Assembly (NCBI GenBank): GCA_025765615.1
Contig: JAIVFJ010000530.1
Coordinates: forward strand, 1-27,393
Reading direction: 5' to 3'
DNA: 27,393 nt
Source of the DNA: Zopfochytrium polystomum
Lineage: Eukaryota > Chytridiomycota > Chytridiomycetes > Chytridiales > Chytridiaceae
In this document: positions 7,983 to 17,242 of the stretch, one piece after another
Layout of the letters: each line of letters begins with the position of its first letter
How positions within the stretch are numbered: position 1 is the first letter of the stretch
Made by a program: the position numbers and the translations under genes
Notes under the pieces: generated by a model
Databases searched by the model: none
Seen by the model: only the letters and a program-made list of their open reading frames with translations
What the model was told of the DNA's origin: nothing

Positions 7983-8355
7983 TCATGTCTTCGAAGTCCC
8001 AAGTCTTGCTTTCCTTGCGGCTGTCCGTGACGCAATGACAACGTTGATGCCTCGCATGAAGAATCCATTCACAAATGGAAGGATCATCCAATCGACTTCT
8101 CTCGTGCGTGTGGGTGTGCGTTTCGTTTGTGTGTGGCAAACAGATCAGTTAAAGCCAGATCAATCGCGATACAATCATACCGAAAACCGTCTTCAAAGTC
8201 TTCAGGGTGGGCAGCCAAGGCTCGATCTTTGCGATCGCTGAAGATGGCTTCTCCGCATGCTCCTCGATCGTCTCCTCGATGTCGTCCTCGATAACGTGCT
8301 CGATCTCCTCCGCCACAACGACGGTGGCTTGGGCGGTGAGGGAATCCGCGTTCAT
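7983..8355 (-). CDS. Small acidic protein, possibly two exons
   Basis: From the ATG at 8355 a 68-codon frame encodes an acidic N-terminal half (VVVAEEIEHVIEDDIEETIE) and then IEPWLPTLKTLKTVF, stopping at 8149. The stop falls inside what looks like an intron: a GTATGA donor near 8180, TTTAAC as branch site, and GAG-AG acceptors near 8100. Splicing there joins TLKTVF to EVDWMILPFVNGFFMRG and INVVIASRTAARKARLG with a stop at 7983-7985, which would add a hydrophobic segment and a basic tail. An acidic head with a membrane-inserted end recalls small mitochondrial outer-membrane subunits, but no specific family is recognised. The upstream neighbour is the BolA gene on the same strand. Confidence 0.45.
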
Positions 8356-8421
8356 TCTGAAAGGTCAAGAATCTCTGACATGGTGTGGTGGCATCTCAAA
8401 CAAGGATCCCAACGAGCTACT

Positions 8422-9085
8422 CTACTTTGGGACCTCAGTTTTTATTTGCACTTTAACCAGCAAGACGAAGGCAGTGAGTGTTTGCCACGAGCAGCGAGAA
8501 AGGCGAGATCGTCAGCGTGGGGAGCTTGAGCGGGCCGAAAAAGCTCTGAAACCATCGAAAAATATACGAACCTCCGTGTGCCGCTCTGATCTCCCCGTCG
8601 ATGGCGTCCATCACCATTCTGTGCTGCTTCACAAGAGGAACTCCTTTGAACTTGGGACTAGCTACTTCAACTGAGGCGAAACGCGAGAGGCGATCGATGA
8701 GAAACCAGAGAGTTTTGAAGCAATCAAATGAAGACTGCTCAACAAACCTGCATACATCGCTCCGCAACCCCCTGTCGCAGGAAGCACGAGTCAGCCAGAG
8801 GGTACAGGGAGCCACCGCATGAAAGAGCTCACCGGACACATCGCGCACGTTGAGCTTGACGGGGGAGAGTGCGTCCGCCAGCTTCTTAAAGATGACGCGT
8901 TCGCCGTCCGTACCGTCGGCCCCGACGCCACCTTCAACGGCGGTCGACGAGAATCGGGCAAGTGGAGATCGCCAAGTCGCCGCTGCTGGCGCAAAGGGCT
9001 GGCTGGCGCGAGGCGATGCGCTCGGCCGGGGGAAGGCGACGGCGATCGCACGGGACAGGGATCTGCGCAGTGGCGGCTGCGACAT
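8422..9085 (-). CDS. BolA-family protein, mitochondrial type (BOLA3/Bol3-like)
   Basis: Four exons splice to an unbroken 134-residue protein: 9085-8833, 8771-8748, 8670-8572 and 8450-8422. Residues 1-48 are rich in Arg, Ser and Ala and lack acidic residues, like a mitochondrial presequence. The BolA core follows: KKLADALSPVKLNVRDVSG, GCGAMYAVEV, SPKFKGVPLVKQHRMVM and EIRAAHGVQIKTEVPK. It keeps the family's VKQHR and glycine-rich GCGAMY motifs. BolA proteins work with monothiol glutaredoxins in handling iron-sulfur clusters; mitochondrial members help deliver 4Fe-4S clusters to target enzymes. The second exon is only 24 nt. The gene is divergent from RMI1, with 79 bases between the start codons. 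Splice phases (1, 1, 1) are consistent throughout. Confidence 0.88.
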
Positions 9086-9164
9086 GGCTGAAGATTCTCC
9101 GTTTCAGGGAAGGAATCTTGTGTTCGGACTTGGCCGTCTCCACGACTCCACCAGGGCACGCGCC
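9086..9164. promoter_or_regulatory. Short bidirectional promoter region between BolA and RMI1
   Basis: Only 79 bases separate the divergent start codons of the BolA-like gene and RMI1, so the two must share a promoter region or have leaders that overlap. No TATA box is seen. Confidence 0.5.
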
Positions 9165-11461
9165 ATGACCGGTCTTCCCGCCGATCTCCTCGCGATGCTG
9201 GAATCGCGCCTCATCAACCTTCATCCGGTTTGGGCCCGCGAATGTGAGCGCGGACCGCTTGCTTTCGTGGTGATCCCTTCCCTTAACAGCGCCGATCTCC
9301 CCACCAGGCCTTGACCACATTCGATCCGAAACACCAGCGACCATGACCACGCTGGCTCTCTGCGACAAAATTCAGGAATACTTTGTCCTTACTCCTCTCC
9401 GTGATAGCGCCGCCGGACCAGTGCTTCCCGCCAACGTTGAGGAGGCGCACGAGGAAGTGGTCGGGTCCCGTCGGCCTGGTGGTCAGCACGGTTGTATCCT
9501 GGAGATCGAATCGATTATCGACGTTGGCGTTTCGGCGTGGAAGTTTGTCGACCAGTGCGTCGAACCTCGACTTTTCTTCTATCCTCTCGCCGCTGAACTT
9601 CTCCACTTTTAAGCATCAGGCTGGCAAAAGAGGGAACCAAGGCGGCGGTAGAATTCCGGAAACCTGGCGAGCCGGATCCCGTCCAAAAGGCCATCGATAC
9701 TTTGCCGCGATCGATGCTCAAGTTGACCCTGACCGATGGATATCACTCGATCCCTGCCATGGAATACCAACCACTTCGATTTCTCAGTTTGAAAACTCCG
9801 CTTGGAACAAAGTTTGTGCCAACGACTTTCACCAAGGAATATTGGTTGGTTAACGAAATATTCCAGCTTGTCGTGAAAGACGCAACGATCCGCCGCGGGG
9901 TTCTATACCTTACACCGGAAAATGTGCGAGTACTCGGTCTGGGCTACGAAGAAACACCTGAAGTCCTCGCCGACCGCCTCCTTCAATTGTTCGGGGACAC
10001 TGTGTGAGTTTTCTGCTGAAGGGCGACGTGGCACAGTCTGACTCTGTTCCGCGTCCGCAACAAATCCAAATATTCAGGCCTGGACCGAAAGGATTCCGTT
10101 CACCTTTATCCAGCAAACGAGCCGGCCGAGCCAGCGGAGCCCGCGCCAGAATTTAAAGACGACTTCGGCGGTGGAGGCGAACCGGTGCGCGGTCGCGGGC
10201 GAGGGAGGGGTGCAAGAGGCGCACGAGGCACGGCGAGAAAACCAGCGGCCGCTCGTGCCACAACGCGGGCTCCTCGCGCGACGGGGACCCGCGGTCGTCG
10301 GGGCAGAGTTGCGGCCGTTGCGGAAGAGGAACGTCAAGCGGCTCCTCGACGTGGGCGGAATCGCGCGCAATCGGAGGAACCAGCCGCCCCGCCGCCGCCA
10401 GTCGTGGCCGCTAGACCCCACCCGAATCCGTACCGCCCACCGGCAATCGGAGTCCAACAAGCGGCTCCAGTTGAGGACGATGAGTTTGATTTTGGCGAAG
10501 ACGAGCAGGAGCTGCTCGCTGCACTGGACGAAGCCGAGGGTCGAATGGACAACCGCGAGCCATACAATCCCGAGCCACCACCAACGTCACGATTTGAGGC
10601 GAGAGGCCACCTCTCCAAACCGATTGTGAAGGATCTGAAACCGGAGATCCTGGTGGAGGACACCCCAGCATTCGACCTGACGCAGCCGGAGTCCGAAGTC
10701 TTTAGCTTGGACTTTGGAATCCTTTCCAAACACAGTCGCGCTAACTTGGATGCACGTAAGGAGAAGACGCCTAACGTGGGATCGCCGTCCAGGTTGCACG
10801 ATGGTATAGGCTGTGAGATCGTCTCTTTTTTTCATGTTAGCCATAACTCTGGCCACTAACGTTTCGTGTTGAATAGCAGTTGTGAAAACCGGAGATGCTG
10901 AGCCCACTCTCCTTCAGGCGACTCCTCTCGGTCTCTTTTTCAGCGCTGACGAGTTCGGATTGTGTTTGGATGGTGCATGGACCTACATTACCTGCCTGCC
11001 ATCTCTTTTCCCCGATACTATTATACTACGGGTGAGGTCACTTTCCGATTGCCGCAATGCAGACTAATGTATTTCGCGGGGAAAATAGGGATTTTTCAGC
11101 TCGGTTGCTTTTGAATTCGCCTCCGTTCAAGTCGTGGTGGAGGACGGCACTGGTTGTTTCGAGGCAGAGCTTCACCCGCAAGTGAGCAACGAGCCTTCAT
11201 TGATGCGTTTGGCCAAAACAAATAATGCGTTATTTCTCCCAGCTACTTAAAAGATTGAAGGCACATTTCAAGAATGTAAGCGCCCTCGAAAACTCTTACT
11301 GTCGTGCTTAATGTTGATGAATCTCTCAGAATGGAGGCGCGCTATCCAAGTGGCTCCACAGCGTGAATGCCTTGATGAAATTCGTTCGTGATCCGCATGG
11401 TGTACCGCTTGTTGAAGAACTGTATAGCGCTAGTCTTGCATTTGCTGAAAGTTTGCGCTAG
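9165..11461 (+). CDS. RMI1: RMI1, RecQ-mediated genome instability protein 1
   Basis: RMI1 is the OB-fold subunit of the nuclear RecQ helicase-TOP3-RMI1 complex that dissolves double Holliday junctions. Inferred exons are 9165-9243, 9308-9542, 9620-10003, 10078-10803, 10877-11031, 11089-11181, 11243-11275 and 11330-11461. A 51-nt in-frame intron at 9816-9866 is also possible. The N-terminal part shows the family pattern: VWARECLDHIRSE, YFVLTPLRDS, LEIESIIDVGVSAWK, then MLKLTLTDG, AMEYQPL, RRGVLYLTPENVRVLG. The linker is first RG-rich (VRGRGRGRGARGARG), then acidic (EDDEFDFGEDEQELL). The C-terminal OB fold runs from GAWTYITCLPSLF through VQVVVEDGTGCFEAEL to LAFAESLR. The junction near 10003/10078 is one base out of frame, from a sequence error or a mis-chosen splice site. 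Both OB folds are present, as in animal RMI1. Confidence 0.88.
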
Positions 11462-11540
11462 AATGTGGTTTGGCAGGTGTAGTGGACAAAAAAATTAAAA
11501 AAATAAAAATAGGACTCGGTCGACCAGTGCATTTGCGACG

Positions 11541-13066
11541 ATGCCCTTTTCCACGACTGGCGAGAAACCCGTCCACGCCGACGAGTCTGCAGCGGCCATC
11601 GCGCTGTCGCTGCAGCAGCCGCCCTCCGCCGCGAGTGGCGCGGGCGCCACAGATCAAAAAAAGAAGAAGCGACACCACCGCAAGAGGGAGGGTCCGATGA
11701 AACGAGTGTGCCTGGTGGTGACGATCGTGAGACAGTTAAGTCACGATTCAACTTCAATATCTTCCGCATAATGTCCTCGGCCGGTCGATCTGACTTTTTC
11801 GGCTTCAGTGCGGAAACCGACATGAACGCCCAAGGCAAGCGAGTTCTTCAAGGTCAACTAGGTGAGTCGAGTCGTTGAGGCTGCGATCTAGTGCGACCTT
11901 GTGTTGAGGGCGTCGGACGCTTTGCCCGTTAGATACCTCGATCAACTCGTTTGGGGAGAAACAGGCTGCGGCACTGGCTAATAGACTTCGGCACGATAAA
12001 TTCGATCGGATTTACACGAGCGATCTAAAGAGAGCCACGCAGGTGAAATTCCGCACTACTTCCTCGCGCGGACACTCATTCACGCATTTTTAGACCGCCG
12101 AAATAATTGGCGAGCATCACCCAACCACCACCATCTCAACCGATAAGCGGTTGCGTGAAATGGTATTAATACTTTGTCTTGTCCGGAAAGCGCAACTGAC
12201 GAACCTTTAGGACCTAGGCGACCTTACTGGAATGTCTTGGAAAGACGCGAAAACCCTGTTGAGGAAGGAGGACAGGCACCTCGAAGATCACGTCAAGGAG
12301 AAGGGCGAGTCTGACGAAAGGTTCCAAGAGCGGGTCCTCGGATTTTACGGAGACATCATCAACACCCATCTTGTGAGCCCTCACCGCGAGGGTATGGACG
12401 CGCTCGCCAGGTCGCCAGGACCCCGGCTGTCCGCCCCAGCGAGAGTTGGTCGAGTTGACGACACAATTGCGGAAAAGGGACAGCGACCCCAAAGTGATAG
12501 GGCGTCCGGATCTTCCAAAGGACCCGGCTCAGGCCGCCAGCCCTCGCACTAAGCTGACCGTATCCACGTCCTTCAACGGAAACGCTACGTCTCCGCGCTC
12601 TCCCGGTGCTCCCTCCCCACTGCCGCACCCGAGCCTTGCTCCTTCATCACTGGCAGCGCACACGCCCAGCTCAGCTGGCTTCAGCGGTGCAGATCTGCCC
12701 TCTCCGACGACCCAACTGTCCATCCACGCCTGCCGCCGACTCCGCAAGCAGCACATTCTGATCGTCACGCACGGCGGTTGGATCAAAAAAATGACGGACC
12801 ACCTCCTGAACGATCTCGAATTCGACGTGAAAAAGGAGGTCCGCGGGTTTCCGAAAAACGCCGCGGTTTACAGGTTCACCATCTCGTGGATGCCGACCCC
12901 GGCGATGAACGACTACGAATGGAAGGGAGACGTCGTGCTGATGAACTGTTTGTCGCATATGGCCAACATTTCAAAGACGGTCGACCCGGGCTTGCTTGCG
13001 GCCATGGCGGAGAAGGTGAAGGCGATGCAGGTAGGAAGGCAGGAAGAAGAAGTTGGAGAAGGGTAG
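11541..13066 (+). CDS. TIGAR-like histidine phosphatase (fructose-2,6-bisphosphatase type)
   Basis: Six exons (11541-11734, 11809-11861, 11933-12042, 12094-12162, 12211-12372, 12440-13066) join without a frame break. The family's catalytic elements appear in order: VTIVRHAET (first histidine), INSFGEKQAAALANRL, YTSDLKRATQTAEII (catalytic arginine), LREMDLGDLTGMSW (acid residue) and ILIVTHGGWIKKM (second histidine). The end (KNAAVYRF, VLMNCLSHM) resembles TIGAR. TIGAR lowers fructose-2,6-bisphosphate and so diverts glucose to the pentose phosphate pathway; related enzymes act on other phosphoesters, so the substrate is inferred. Two oddities: the first motif is RHAE, not the usual RHGE, and about 60 Ser/Pro/Ala-rich residues precede VTHGG. 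The N-terminus is a Lys-rich extension (DQKKKKRHHRKREG). It starts 80 bases after RMI1 on the same strand. Confidence 0.82.
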
Positions 13067-13273
13067 GGTGGATGGAGCCAGTCGCCATCGCGAGCCCGAA
13101 GCAGAGTCCTTCAGTGGTGCGGAAGGTCGTTGTATCAGGCTTCCCTCGTTGGTCAAGATGGCGCTCGTCGCAGTCTCGGTTGGTGATCTTGGAGAACATA
13201 CCCGTTGCTAGGGGAGGCACGGTCGTGCGTGATTTATTACAACTGATAATGCCGGGATAAATACACTCTCCTT

Positions 13274-14563
13274 TCAATCTCTCTGCTTCATTCTCCGGTC
13301 CAGCAACGCAACAACAGCCTCGTGGTCTCTCGACGCGGCCATGGATCTCGCCGTCTGCCCAAAACTCCGTCTCCGCAAACACGTCCGCGTGCCACCGATC
13401 AATGAGCTCCGCGCACACCTCCTTATTCCCATTAATCGCCGCCACCATCAGCGTCGTCATCGCCGCCTTCTTCCTACCCCCCCGCGACCACCCCGACCTT
13501 ATTAATCATCCTCGCGCCCTTCTCCAGCAACATCCTCGCGCACCGCGCGTTCCCGCTCGTCGCGCACACCCGCTCCAGCGCCGTCGCGCCCGCCGCGTCC
13601 TCGGCGTCCACGTCCGCCCCAGCCTTGATCAGCGCCGCGACGATCTCGATCCCGGCTTTTTGGTTCGCGTTCTCGACCGCCCACATGAGCGGCGTGGACC
13701 CGCCGTTGTCCTTCATGTCGATGAAGTGGGCGGGCGCGGTGGGGGACGGCGGGGGAGAGGAGCGCGAGGACGGCGGGGAGGTTGCCGGCGCTGACGGCGA
13801 TCGAGAGAGGGGTTTTGTGGGAGGCGGTGGTGGCGGTGGGGAGCGCGTTGGCGCGGAGGAGGGCCGACACGAGGCCGCCGGAGCCTTTTTGGCACGCGAT
13901 CTGGGGCGAGGGGGGTTTGGGTCGGAGGCGAGGGCGAGATCACAGAGTGGAAATTCGAGCGAAATATGTGTTGCCTCTCACCATGAGAAGTGATCGCCCT
14001 GACTTATCTCGAGCTTCAATGTTGAGCTGACCCTTGTATTTGGATATCAGCGCGACCGCAGTGTTCTCGTCGTTCTCGTTCACGGCCCTGATCAGAAGGT
14101 GCTCCGCCTTGTTTACCTCCCGCTCGTCTGAGGCAATCGAAAATGAATCAGCGAGACCCGCGAGGAGGCCAAAGAGGACAGCAAACTCAACTCACCTGTC
14201 GTCGATCCGCTCACCTCAGCGTACGTTTTCGAGTACGCGTTCTCGTCTTTCCGCCACACTCGCAGCTTGAAACGCGTACTCGGTTTCGGGCTTCAAGTTC
14301 TCGACGACAAACTTGCGATCGGTTCCCTCGTACACGATCTTGTACTCTGGATCTCCGTTCTCGGACTTGACGAGCTGCACCGGAGTCCCTGGCGGAGGGG
14401 AGTAGTCCGGGCGGAACGACCAAGAGAGGGTCATGGACCGAGCGGTGGAGTTGGAGAGCAGGAGGAGGGGGGAGGGCGAGGAGATCATCGTCGGATCCGG
14501 CGATTCGATCGCGCTGCCCGCTTTCTGACTTTTTCTGGTGCTGTGCCGGTGGTGCGATGGCAT
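13274..14563 (-). CDS. FANK1: FANK1-like protein: fibronectin type III domain plus ankyrin repeats
   Basis: Three exons (14563-14196, 14127-13982, 13900-13274). Exon 1 encodes an N-terminal fibronectin type III domain: MTLSWSFRPDYSPPPGTP, YKIVYEGTDRKFVVENLKP, ETEYAF, RVWRKDENAYSKTYAEVSG. Exons 2 and 3 encode about five ankyrin repeats: AEHLLIRAVNENDENTAV, SGRSLLMIACQKGSGG, KTPLSIAVSAGNLPAVLALL, GSTPLMWAVENANQKAG, ATALERVCATSGNARCA, MTTLMVAAINGNKEVC, and the tail RSMAASRDHEAVVALLDRR. Domain order and motifs match animal FANK1, which is expressed in testis and linked to ciliated cells. Three single-base breaks are needed: an extra G near 14268, one in a C-rich run near 13740, and an extra T near 13345. 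Conserved residues resume at once after each. It converges on the TIGAR-like gene and diverges from the DinB gene. Confidence 0.85.
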
Positions 14564-14742
14564 ATTATGTAAGCGGTGTCAGAGGTAACTTTGACTCTTC
14601 TCTCTGTGTGGTTCTTGTAGATTTGACAAACAGGAGGGAGGATCTAACGGTGCTAGTGCTGCCTTCCGCAGATTGGAGGCCACGAGCACTCGCTTTAGAC
14701 CAACTTCGGGGCAGACTTGTCAAAATCGCCAACGCAGGAGCG
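14564..14742. promoter_or_regulatory. Region between the FANK1 and DinB start codons
   Basis: Assuming the DinB gene starts at the ATG at 14743, these 179 bases form a shared divergent promoter and leader. They contain an intron-like segment (GTAAGC at 14569 to TTGTAG near 14620). An upstream in-frame ATG at 14557 lies one base from the FANK1 ATG (ATG-G-CAT); if used, it would make the genes overlap at their starts. Confidence 0.4.
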
Positions 14743-15431
14743 ATGCCAACCGTTGTTGAGGCCGCAATCGCGCTGCTCAACGACATCGATGCCCTCCTCC
14801 GAATCGTGGAAGCGAGCGCGGGGGCGCCACCGCAATCGCCCCCGACAATGACATCTGCGCAGACTCTCAAAGCAGCAGACGATCTCTTCAGCTTCGAATC
14901 GGAAGCTCATCCCCGGATCGACCGGCACCTCCTTGACCACTTTGACAAGCTGTTAACGATCGTCGAACGCCCGCCCGACAGCAACTCTGGCGGTGAGCAT
15001 TCTGTTGATTACGACGCACGCGTGCGCAATGTTGACTCCGAACGAAGGGTCGCGGCGGCAAAGCTGCTGGTGACGGCCATCGCTGCGAGGTTGCGTGAGG
15101 CCGTTCCAAACAGTGAAGGAGACGAGCCAGGGCCCTGAACAGGAGGGCTGTCTCGGTCAAATTCTATCTTGACGCAGGATCGGCAAACGCGACCTTGACC
15201 TCGACGGTCGGTCGAGAAGTTTGGTTTGTGAGTATTTTATGCTGTTTTGGACTTGCTAATGGTCTCGTCATCACAATCTTGCCAGGTTACGCATCACGCG
15301 ATTCACCACGCCGCTATGATAAAGGTTATTTGCTCAAACGAGCTGGGAATATCATTGCCACCAGAATTCGGTCGGTTGCCCCAAGTACATTGCGCCACAT
15401 CACAGCCCCCGACACCAAAAGCCTCATTTGA
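14743..15431 (+). CDS. DinB-superfamily (YfiT-like) four-helix protein
   Basis: The plus-strand frame encodes MPTVVEAAIALLNDIDALL, then IDRHLLDHFDKLL, then VDYDARVRNVDSERRVAAAK. After one frame change near 15120-15150 and an intron at 15228-15285 it continues STVGREVWFVTHHAIHHAAM, ELGISLPPEFG, and after another change VAPSTLRHI, ending at 15431. The spaced histidines (RHLLDHF and HHAIHH) and the PPEFG-VAPST ending are the signature of the DinB/YfiT fold, a metal-binding four-helix bundle. The activity in fungi is unknown; bacterial relatives include thiol S-transferases and hydrolases. The start is uncertain: the frame is open upstream to an ATG at 14557. Two indels are needed, one of them exactly between EFG and VAPST. 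Confidence 0.72.
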
Positions 15432-15756
15432 AACCGTCGCGTTACTTAATTGTCTCTCTTGACTCGCAGCATTTTGGGATTGGAGTATGCAAAAACATCA
15501 CCTAACAAAGAAGCGTCTAACATTTCAGAAGGATTGATCCGACCCAGTTTGAGCGGCGCAAAGTTTCCGAATCCCGATCACATGACATATCTCCGCGGGC
15601 TGTGCTTTTTCTTGTGCGGAAAGGAGTTGACGGAAGTTCGAAATTTGTCGCTTCGATTATCGTTTTCTTTGGCACAAGGGCCAGGGGCCGTAGTTTCCCA
15701 CAGGGGAACGAGAGTATAAATGGTAGACCAGAGCTGGAAGGAGGAAAACGCCAAGT
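15432..15756. promoter_or_regulatory. Intergenic promoter region with TATA box
   Basis: No coding potential is evident. TATAAA at 15715-15720 lies 37 bases before the ATG at 15757 and fits a core promoter for the GPI-like ectodomain gene. Confidence 0.45.
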
Positions 15757-16496
15757 ATGAAGGACGCCATCCGCCCAGTCGCTGCCGCTCTTCTGGCCGC
15801 TACTCTTCTTCCCGTCCTTCCTGCTCATCTCCCCACTAGCGCTTGCCGCCGTCGCCCAAACCAACAGTTATCGGTGCCTTCACAATCACCGTCAAAAACC
15901 ATCCTTCCCCAACCAATTCTGCGTCGGCGACACCATCTCGTACTTCCCTCGACTTTTCCAATCGCAACCGCAACCCACAGAACTGCTCCGACGCCACGTA
16001 CGTCCGCGTCATTGCTCGTTGGGCCCCCTCAGGACGAGTCCGTGGACCCGACCGGTATCTCCAGAACGCCGCTGGCCGTGACGATCCTCGATCCAACCCC
16101 GGTTCGCCGTTACAAACACCCCGTGACGTACACCATCCCAGACACATTCAAGGGATTCGTCGGCCTCTTCCTACACGCCGTGGCCTCATACGAGAGCAAC
16201 CTGGGACAGACTGATGCGCCGCAGAACACTGCGAACTCGCGCCCCTTGTTTTCCATCCCATCGATCTGCGCTCGGAGACACCCCCTCCCTCACGCCTGGC
16301 TGCAGCCGCCGATCGAGACTCGGGAACTCTGTCATCGACGTCCTCGAGGACTGCGAAGACAAGCTCTACTTTCAGTCAGACGTGGCCGACAACACCCGGC
16401 TACAACCTGGTCAGCGATGCCCGCAGATCCGCTACCGGCTCTCTCGCCTTGAAGCTTTGCTTATCGTTCATATCCATCTTGCCTTTGCTAGCTTGA
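15757..16496 (+). CDS. Ectodomain paralogue with GPI-like tail (no SAM domain), frame-broken
   Basis: It starts at ATG 15757 with a signal peptide (IRPVAAALLAATLLPVLPAH). Pieces in alternating frames match the ectodomain of the two SAM-containing proteins: TVIGAFTITVKNHPSP, NQFCVGDTISY, NCSDATYVRVIARWAP, PQDESVDPTG, YTIPDTFKGFVGLFLHAVAS, YESNLGQTDA and PLFSIPSIC. A Ser/Thr-rich stem follows (TLSSTSSRTAKTSSTFSQT). It ends in a short hydrophobic tail (ALKLCLSFISILPLLA) with no basic cytoplasmic segment, so a GPI anchor is likelier than a transmembrane segment. No SAM domain follows. At least four frame changes are needed. It is a possible non-signalling cousin of the proteins at 17945 and 25320. 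Confidence 0.6.
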
Positions 16497-16565
16497 GCCC
16501 CCAATATTTTTTTTTCTTTTGTGTCCTACACACGCCCTTGTTCTTATCACCTAAACTATTCGGCT

Positions 16566-17028
16566 TTACCGATTGTGTTTTCCACTCATGTTTCCTCTGA
16601 GAGCCTCGTTGGTACTGCCCATGGTTAGAGATTCGTTAGGATCAAATACAGCAGAAGCCTTATTCCCGTTTTTTTCCCGTTTTACCTTTCCAGAAGAAGC
16701 TTGCGCCACCCACGACGCCGACCAAGATGGCGTTGGCAACCGACCCGATGTATAAATCGTTCTGCTGAAGATACACCTGTACTCGACCCTCGAGGTCAAG
16801 CAGACCACAACGCTCCCAGTCAGCGGGAACGCCCTCATGCAGGATGTGTTCGACCAGATCTGCAGGAAGCGCACAGTACGATCCAAAGGCGTATGTGCTG
16901 CGGATGGCTGATACGAGGACGGACGTGCCACTAGAGCTGACGCTCGCATCGATCGGTGCGACCGAGTTTTGTGTTTTGAAGAGAGACCGTGGGGGCGGTA
17001 GGTCAAACGTTTCTTTCGAACTCATCAT
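16566..17028 (-). CDS. Small single-pass membrane protein, unrecognised
   Basis: It begins at the ATG at 17028 (or the next ATG codon) with MMSSKETFDLPPPRSLF, then VSAIRSTYAFGSYCALPADL, VEHILHEGVPADWERCGLL and VQVYLQQNDLY, followed by a hydrophobic segment (SVANAILVGVVGGASFFW) and a basic KGKTGKK. A one-base change in the A run near 16675 replaces an early stop (16660) by NGNKASAVFDPNESLTM and an end at 16566. The layout suggests a soluble N-terminal part, one membrane segment and a short charged C-terminal tail. No family is recognised; mitochondrial or ER membrane would be plausible. It is divergent from the PH-domain gene. Confidence 0.5.
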
Positions 17029-17242
17029 CACAGGAGCGGCGAATTTAACCCGTTTATTCTCTCGTCATATATCGGTCGAACCTTTCAAGCCGGAGATATC
17101 TTCTTGCGACCACCGGGTGAAATCGCTTCTGAAGTTTTGCTGGAACAGCCGCGATTCATCTCGGATGAAATCACGTCGGTGTACAAGGTAGCTAACCTTT
17201 TCTTAACGACTTTGGGAGCAGAGGGCTCATTTCTCTACGACC

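Noticed and set aside
8207..8674. Plus-strand frames opposite the BolA and small acidic genes
   Set aside because: The minus strand gives a complete BolA protein with four matching splice phases, so these are shadow frames.
10185..10859. The RG-rich frame as a separate gene
   Set aside because: It continues into the RMI1 C-terminal OB fold through a consistent splice (10803/10877) and lies between the two RMI1 domains.
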